Program-made: the position numbers and the translations under genes
Shown here: one piece after another, positions 57,755 to 64,000 of the stretch
Layout: each line of letters starts with the position of its first letter
Position numbering within the stretch: the first letter of the stretch is position 1
Notes under the pieces: generated by a model
The model's database searches: none
The model's input: the letters and a program-made list of their open reading frames with translations, nothing else
What the model was told of the DNA's origin: nothing
NCBI RefSeq assembly: GCF_040712315.1
Contig: NC_134017.1
Location: forward strand, 1,580,001 to 1,644,000
Origin: Castanea sativa
Lineage: Eukaryota > Streptophyta > Magnoliopsida > Fagales > Fagaceae
Direction of reading: 5' to 3'
Length of the DNA stretch: 64,000 bases

Positions 57755-60087
57755 ACACTACATCTATCCTTGGCTTCAGAATTTGTAGATGGCTTTAATA
57801 AAGAAAAAAAGGAAGCATCAGCTCACTTGAAGTTATATAGGGGCAGTACTAATTGTCATTGAACCGAAAAAATTGTAGTTACATGCTGCATCAATACAAT
57901 TTTCGATTAACACAACATTTATCCTTGGCTCCACAAATTGCAAATGACTCCAATAAAAAAAAAAAAAAAAAGCACAAGTTCAATTGAAGTTAAATAAAGA
58001 CATCACTATTTGTCACAGAGTAAAAGAAAAGATCTTGATCTACCTTAATCGATAAAATCTTCAAATTAGCACTTCAATCAAACCATTCACTTACAAACCA
58101 ACAACTTTGAGAACAACACTAATTATTTGATAGGAAAAACAACAGTCTGAGCTTATATGCAAAAATTAGCGAAATTAAGATGGATGCACGAAGTTCCAAA
58201 ATAACTCAACAAAACAAAGTATACAACAGTATGAAAGATAGAGGCTAACAATTAAATAGATACTAATATAAGAAACCCAAACTTGTAATAAATAATCTGC
58301 CAATGTAAGTAAATATATTTAGTTATTTAAGTAGAATGTTAAATTTATTTGAAAGTAATAACATGAAAGAAGACATTTTTATCCATTCAAAAATATAATT
58401 GTAGATAAATTTTTAATTAGAATTTCTCTTTTTTTTGGGGGGGGGGGGATAAGTAAATTTAAATTGCTTAATCTACTAATGGCATTCACTAATTAGTTAC
58501 ATGTTGCATCAATACAATTTTCTATAAACATTACATCTATCCTTGGCTTCAGAATTTGTAGATGGCTTCAATAAAGAAAAAAGAAAGCATCAACTCACTT
58601 GAAGTTATATAGGGGCAGTACTAATTGTCATTGAACCAAAAAAATTGTAGTTACATGCTGCATCAATACAATTTTCGATTAACATAACATTTATCCCTGG
58701 CTCCACAAATTGCAAATGACTCCAATAAAAAAAAAAAAGCACCAGTTCAATTGAAGTTAAATAAAGACATCACTATTTGTCACAGAGTAAAAGAAAAGAT
58801 CTTGATCTACCTTAATCAATAAAATCCTCAAATTAGCACTTCAATCAAACCATTCACTTGCAAACCAACAACTTTGAGAACAACACTACTTATTTAATAG
58901 GAAAAACAACAGTCTGAGCCTATATGCAAAAATTAGCGAAATTAAGATGGATGCACGAAGTTCCAAAATAACTCAACAAAACAAAGTATACAACAGTATG
59001 GAAGATAGAGGCTAACAATTAAATAGATACTAATATAAGAAACCCAAACTTGTAATAAATAATCTGCCAATGTAAGTAAATATATTTAGTTATTTAAGTA
59101 GAATGTTAAATCTATTTGAAAGTAATAACATGAAAGAAGACATTTTTATCCATTCAAAAATATAATTGTAGATAAATTTTTAATTAGAATTTCTCTTTTT
59201 TTTGGGGGGGGGGGGGGATAAGTAAATTTAAATTGCTTAATCTACTAATGACATTCACTAATTAGTTACATGTTGCATCAATACAATTTTCTATAAACAT
59301 TACATCTATCCTTGGCTTCAGAATTTGTAGATGGCTTCAATAAAGAAAAAAGAAAGCATCAACTCACTTGAAGTTATATAGGGGCAGTACTAATTGTCAT
59401 TGAACCAAAAAAATTGTAGTTACATGCTGCATCAATACAATTTTCGATTAACATAACATTTATCCTTGGCTCCACAAATTGCAAATGACTCCAATAAAAA
59501 AATAAATAAAATAAATAAATAAAAAAGCACCAGTTCAATTGAAGTTAAATAAAGACATCACTATTTGTCACAGAGTAAAAGAAAAGATCTTGATCTACCT
59601 TAATCGATAAAATCCTCAAATTAGCACTTCAATCAAACCATTCACTTACAAACCAACAACTTTGAGAACAACACTACTTATTTGATAGGAAAAACAACAG
59701 TCTGAGCCTATATGCAAAAATTAGCGAAATTAAGATGGATGCATGAAGTTCCAAAATAACTCAACAAAACAAAGTATACAACAGTATGAAAGATAGAGGC
59801 TAACAATTAAATAGATACTAATATAAGAAACCCAAACTTGTAATAAATAATCTGCCAATGTAAGTAAATATATTTAGTTATTTAAGTTGAATGTTAAACT
59901 TATTTGAAAGTAATAACATGAAAGAAGACATTTTTATCCATTCAAAAATATAATTGTAGATAAATTTTTAATTAGAATTTCTCTTTTTTTTGGGGGGGGG
60001 GATAAGTAAATTTAAATTTCTTAATCTATTAATGGCATTCACTAATTAGTTACATGTTGCATCAATACAATTTTCTATAAACATTAC

Positions 60088-60540
60088 CACTACAACAAAA
60101 GTGGGCTATGGTGACAAAATCTAGTGAGGATAAACAATTTCGTCACCAAATGATAACATTTAGTGAGGGAAAGAAGAATTCGTCACCAAATATTATAAAA
60201 ATATTAAAATTGGTGACGAAATCAATATTTCGTCACCAAAGATGTACCAATTGGTGACGAAATATTTATTTTGTCACTATAGGTCATGAAAAAAAGGCAA
60301 ACCTAGGGTGACGAAATATTTGCGTCACCAAAAACTTACCAGAGGTGACGAAATTTTAAATTCGTCACCCAATATTAGGATGTAGGTGTTTTTGGTGACG
60401 AAATAAATTTTTGTCACCTATTGTGTAACCAAAGACTAACCAGAGGTGATGAAATTCAAATTCATCATCCAATATTAAGATGGAGGGTGTTTTTGGTGAC
60501 AAAATAAGTGTTTGTCACCTATTGTTTACAAATAATTAAG
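60088..60540. mobile_element. Left end of a CACTA element with subterminal repeats
   Basis: Begins CACTACAACAAAAGTGGG at 60088, immediately after a truncated unit of the 780-bp array (so tac at 60085-60087 is the probable 3-bp duplication). Inside there are more than ten copies of ggtgacgaaat/atttcgtcacc words in both orientations, the usual transposase-binding subterminal array. The right end is not in the window, so the element is at least 3.9 kb if it is intact. Confidence 0.8.
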
Positions 60541-60599
60541 GATTGCCATGGGCATATACCCATATATACCCGGTTTGTTTATCCATAGATATCCATACC

Positions 60600-61800
60600 C
60601 TACCCAAAGCTAATTTTTATAAAATCAACAAATATGCTCAAAATCCACCAAAATGACCAATATATCCTCAAAATCTCTAAAATATGCAAAATACCCATGA
60701 AACATTTAAAATGACCAAAATATTCCTACAATCTCTAAAATCACCAATTATGCTAAAAACCCACTAAAATGACCAAAATATCTCTAAATCTCTAAAATGA
60801 GCAAAATACCCATAAAATAACCTAAAAAATTACTAAAATACCCCCAAAATCACCAAATATGCTCAAAAATCACTAAAAATTACCAAAATATCCCCTAAAC
60901 CTCATAAATGACCGAAATACTCTAATCCTAAAAAATGACCAAAGTACACACAAAACCTAAAAAATTACCCCTCGAAACCTAAAATTTGGCCAAAATACCC
61001 CCAAAACAAAAAATTACCAAAATAGCACCCACATTCTCAAAAAATAACCTAAATAGCTTTGAAACCTAAAAACTGACCAAAATAGCCTTAATGCTTTAAA
61101 ATTACCAAAATACTCCTAATCCTAAAAAAATGACCAAAATACCCCCAAAAACTTCAAAAATGACCAAAATACAACTGAAACATATAAAATGACAAAAATG
61201 GACATAAAACCTATACGATCATAAAATACACCCTAAACCTAAAAGATGATCGAAATGCCCTCAAACCTAAAAATGACCAAAATACCCCTAAATGACAAAA
61301 ATACTCATTTTTATAATTTCTGGCTATTTTGGTCATTTTTTAGGTTTAGGGGGTATTTTGGTCATTTTATTGGGTTTTGAGGGTATCTTTGGTTATTTTT
61401 TAGGTTTAGGGGGGTATTTTGGTAATTTTCATATTTCAAGGGTATTTTGGCCATATTTAGGTTTCATGGGTATTTTGGTAATGTTTAAATTTAGGGAAGT
61501 ATTTCACTATTTCTTAGATTTAGGACGTATTTTTGTCATTTTTAAGTTTCGAGGGGTATTTTGGTCATTTTGAAGGTTCCAAGGGTATTTCAATTATTTC
61601 TTAGCTTTAGGGTGAATTTTGGTATTTTTTTTAGTTTCGGGGGATATTTTGGTAATGTTTTAAGTTTTAGGGGTATTTTGGTAATTTTATGATTTTAGAG
61701 GTATTTCGGTCATTTTTTAGGCTTAGGGTGCATTTTGGCAATTTTAGAGGATTTTAGGAGTACTTTGGTTATTTGCAAGTTTTAGAGGCAATTTGGTAAT
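60600..61800. repeat. Degenerate minisatellite in a large inverted arrangement
   Basis: From 60600 to about 61290 a unit of about 30 bp (accaaaatacccc...aaacctaaaaa(a)tg) is repeated some 20 times with much variation. From about 61310 to 61800 the same unit appears in inverse orientation (tcattttttaggtttaggggtattttgg). The switch lies near 61300. The two halves form an imperfect giant palindrome. The long plus-strand frame at 61292-61573 is an accident of this repeat. Confidence 0.85.
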
Positions 61801-61900
61801 TTTGATAATTGGGTAATTGAGTGGGTTGGAGTTTACCCATAATAATTTGGTTGAGTTAGGTTTGGGTTAGATTTAATTAGTTAAATGGATAATAATGTGT

Positions 61901-63890
61901 AAATTACACCCGATTGGCAGGAAAATTGGCATGCATGTTAAGAACAAATAGAACATGTAATCCAACGGTTGGATTTTCAAAATATGAATTCAATAATAAT
62001 TTATTGGGTGGTGTAACACTTTTTAGAGTTACACCAGGTGTAATCTAACCCAGACCTATATTTCTTAATTCAATGTGAATTTTGACAAATCTACCGTTAG
62101 ATTACATTATGTTCATATGTTTTTCATGCTTACAAAATTTCAAGGTGATCAAAGATTAATAGGCATGTCATCAATCAATTGTCTAAATTTAAGTTTTTGT
62201 AGTTTAAACTAACGCATAATAGATGAGTTTAAAGATTAAATGACAAATTACACCTAATTAACATGAAAATTGGCATGAATTTTAAGAACATATAGAAAAT
62301 GTAATCCAACGGTTGGATTTCCAAAATATGAATTCAATAATAATTTATTGGGTGGTGTAACACTTTTTAGAGTTACACAAGGTGTAATTTGAACCCAGAC
62401 CTATATTTCTTAATTCAATGTGAATTTTGACAAATCTACCGTTAGATTACATTATCTTCATATGTTGTTCATGCTTACAAAATTTCAAGGTGATCAAAGA
62501 TTAATAGGCATGTCATCGATCAATTGTGTAAATTTAAGTTTTTGTAGTTTAAACTAACACATAATAGATGAGTTTAAAGATTAAATGACAAATTACACCT
62601 AATTGGCATGAAAATTGGCATGCATTTTAAGAACATATAGAAAATGTAGTCCAACGGTTGGATTTTCAAAATATGAATTCAATAATAATTTATTGGGTGA
62701 TGTAACACTTTTTAGAGTTACATCAGGTGTAATTTGAACCCAGACCTATATTTCTTAATTCAATGTGAATTTTGACAAATCTACCGTTAGATTACATTAT
62801 CTTCATATGTTGTTCATGCTTACAAAATTTTAAGGTGATCAAAGATTAATAGGCATGTCATCGATCAATTGTGTAAATTTAAGTTTTTGTAGTTTAAACT
62901 AACACATAATAGATGAGTTTAAAGATTAAATAACAAATTACACCTAATTGACATGAAAGTTGGCATGCATTTTAAGAACATATAGAAAATGTAATCCAAC
63001 GGTTGGATTTTCAAAATATGAATTCAATAATAATTTATTGGGTGGTGTAACACTTTTTAGAGTTACACCAGGTGTAATTTGAACCCAGACCTATATTTCT
63101 TAATTCAATGTGAATTTTGACAAATCTACCGTTAGATTACATTATCTTCATATGTTGTTCATGCTTACAAAATTTCAAGGTGATCAAAGATTAATAGGCA
63201 TGTCATCGATCAATTGTGTAAATTTAAGTTTTTGTAGTTTAAACTAATGCATAATAGATGAGTTTAAAGATTAAATGACAAATTACACCTAATTGGCATG
63301 AAAATTGGCATGCATTTTAAGAACATATATAGAAAATGTAATCCAACGGTTGGATTTTCAAAATATGAATTCAATAATAATTTATTGGGTGGTGTAACAC
63401 TTTTTAGAGTTACACCAGATGTAATTTGAACCCAGACCTATATTTCTTAATTCAATGTGAATTTTGACAAATCTACCGTTAGATTACATTATCTTCATAT
63501 GTTTTTCATGCTTACAAAATTTCAAGGTGATCAAAAATTAATAGGCATGTCATCAATTAATTGTCTAAATTTAAGTTTTTGTAGTTTAAACTAACGCATA
63601 ATAGATGAGTTTAAAGATTAAATGACAAATTACACCTAATTGGCATAAAAATTGGCATGCATTTTAAGAACATATAGAAAATGTAATCCAACGATTGAAT
63701 TTTCAAAATAATAATTCAATAATAAGTTATTGGGTGGTGTAACATTTTTTAGAGTTACATCAAGTGTAACCTAAACACGACCTATATTTCTTAATTCAAT
63801 GTGAAAATTGGCATGCATGTTAAGGTCATATAAAAAATGTAATCCAACAGTTGGATTTTCAAAACATGTGTTCAATAATAAGTTATTGTG
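61901..63890. repeat. 345-bp satellite array, about 5.5 units
   Basis: Units start at aaattacacc: 61901, 62245, 62590, 62935, 63280 and 63626, periods 344-346 bp. Identity between units 2-5 is very high. Each unit contains three small inverted repeats: atccaacggttggat, ggtgtaac...gttacacc and aatctaccgttagatt. Unit 6 is truncated at about 63802, where the sequence jumps back to an earlier point of the unit at gtgaaaattgg, leaving a partial seventh copy to about 63890. Confidence 0.92.
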
Positions 63891-64000
63891 TATTCAGTGA
63901 ATTATTATGTGCAAAAATTAAAGAGTCTAAATTCAATTAGATTTTAAATTGAATTTTAATTAGAGTTCAATTTTGAGGTGGGTAGGTTGTGAGCCGGTTG
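63891..64000. other. AT-rich DNA at the window edge
   Basis: Non-repeat sequence after the satellite; no feature seen in this short tail. Confidence 0.4.

Larger units (their letters stand above)
51517..60087. repeat. Tandem array of about 780-bp units, split by a MULE
   Basis: The phrase gatcttgatctaccttaatc recurs at about 51525, 52302, 58029, 58797 and 59586, giving five units with periods of about 777, 767 and 790 bp in uninterrupted stretches. Unit 2 is split at 52797 by the MULE and resumes at 57746. Unit 5 stops at 60087 where a CACTA element begins. Each unit holds an internal degenerate duplication: ttacatgttgcatcaataca...ccttggcttcagaattt against ttacatgctgcatcaataca...ccttggctccacaaatt. 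Each also has a T8-poly(G) tract. No open frame of interest runs through the unit. Confidence 0.9.

Noticed and set aside
61292..61573. Open frame of 93 codons with repeated Gly/Phe-rich phrases
   Set aside because: It is a chance translation of the inverted 30-bp minisatellite; each repeat unit gives the same few residues.
1..64000. tRNA, rRNA or other structural RNA genes
   Set aside because: I looked for B-box-like GGTTCGA words and cloverleaf-sized blocks and saw none; the tRNA-like words found are retrotransposon primer-binding sites.

Overview
The window is nuclear DNA of a flowering plant, almost certainly a eudicot. It is AT-rich, has small GT-AG introns, plant-type LTR retrotransposons, MULE, CACTA and hAT-like elements, a pseudogene of the plant-only S-protein-homologue family, and many TA, CT, CA and TG microsatellites. 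Several repeats look like ones common in Fagaceae (oak/chestnut), but that is a recollection and was not tested. The region is accessory and gene-poor. The only host gene I would defend as possibly functional is a two-exon gene for a 94-residue single-pass membrane protein at 45707-46066.

Layout. 1-6.5 kb: non-coding DNA with a 1.2-kb hAT-like non-autonomous element, a 5'-truncated LINE with an RNase H domain, two foldback MITEs and a Copia 3' LTR fragment. 6.5-20.7 kb: a decayed Athila-like Ty3/gypsy element on the minus strand, missing its 5' part. Its integrase is split by a complete Copia element (10429-18974, target duplication gtgac). The Copia gag-pol is still in one frame but carries seven nonsense codons. 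20.7-24.8 kb: unassigned repeat-like DNA.

24.8-34.6 kb: a complete, very young Tat-lineage Ty3/gypsy element (LTRs differ at about 3 of 504 positions, target duplication gatta). It has a gag-pro-pol with dual RNase H on the minus strand. On the opposite strand it carries a convergent four-exon gene that joins in frame to 645 codons, with its own TATA box and a probable 5'-UTR intron. An array of 44-bp hairpin repeats separates the two genes. Pol has one in-frame stop and an Asp-to-Glu change at a catalytic integrase position. This antisense gene is the most interesting system in the window.

34.6-51.5 kb: AT-rich intergenic DNA with a 158-bp MULE-type MITE (9-bp target duplication), a Copia reverse transcriptase remnant, an S-protein-homologue pseudogene, CACTA remnants, the small membrane-protein gene and a possible F-box/DUF295 remnant. 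51.5-60.1 kb: a tandem array of roughly 780-bp units, each with a T8-poly(G) tract. It is interrupted by a 4.95-kb long-TIR MULE whose two TIRs both contain the same captured host exon, resembling the start of a protein S-acyltransferase gene. 60.1-64.0 kb: the left end of a CACTA element inserted in the same array, then a large inverted arrangement of a degenerate minisatellite and an array of 345-bp satellite units.

Order of events from nesting and decay: the Athila-like element is oldest, Copia inserted into it later (LTRs about 3% different by eye), and the Tat element is the most recent arrival.
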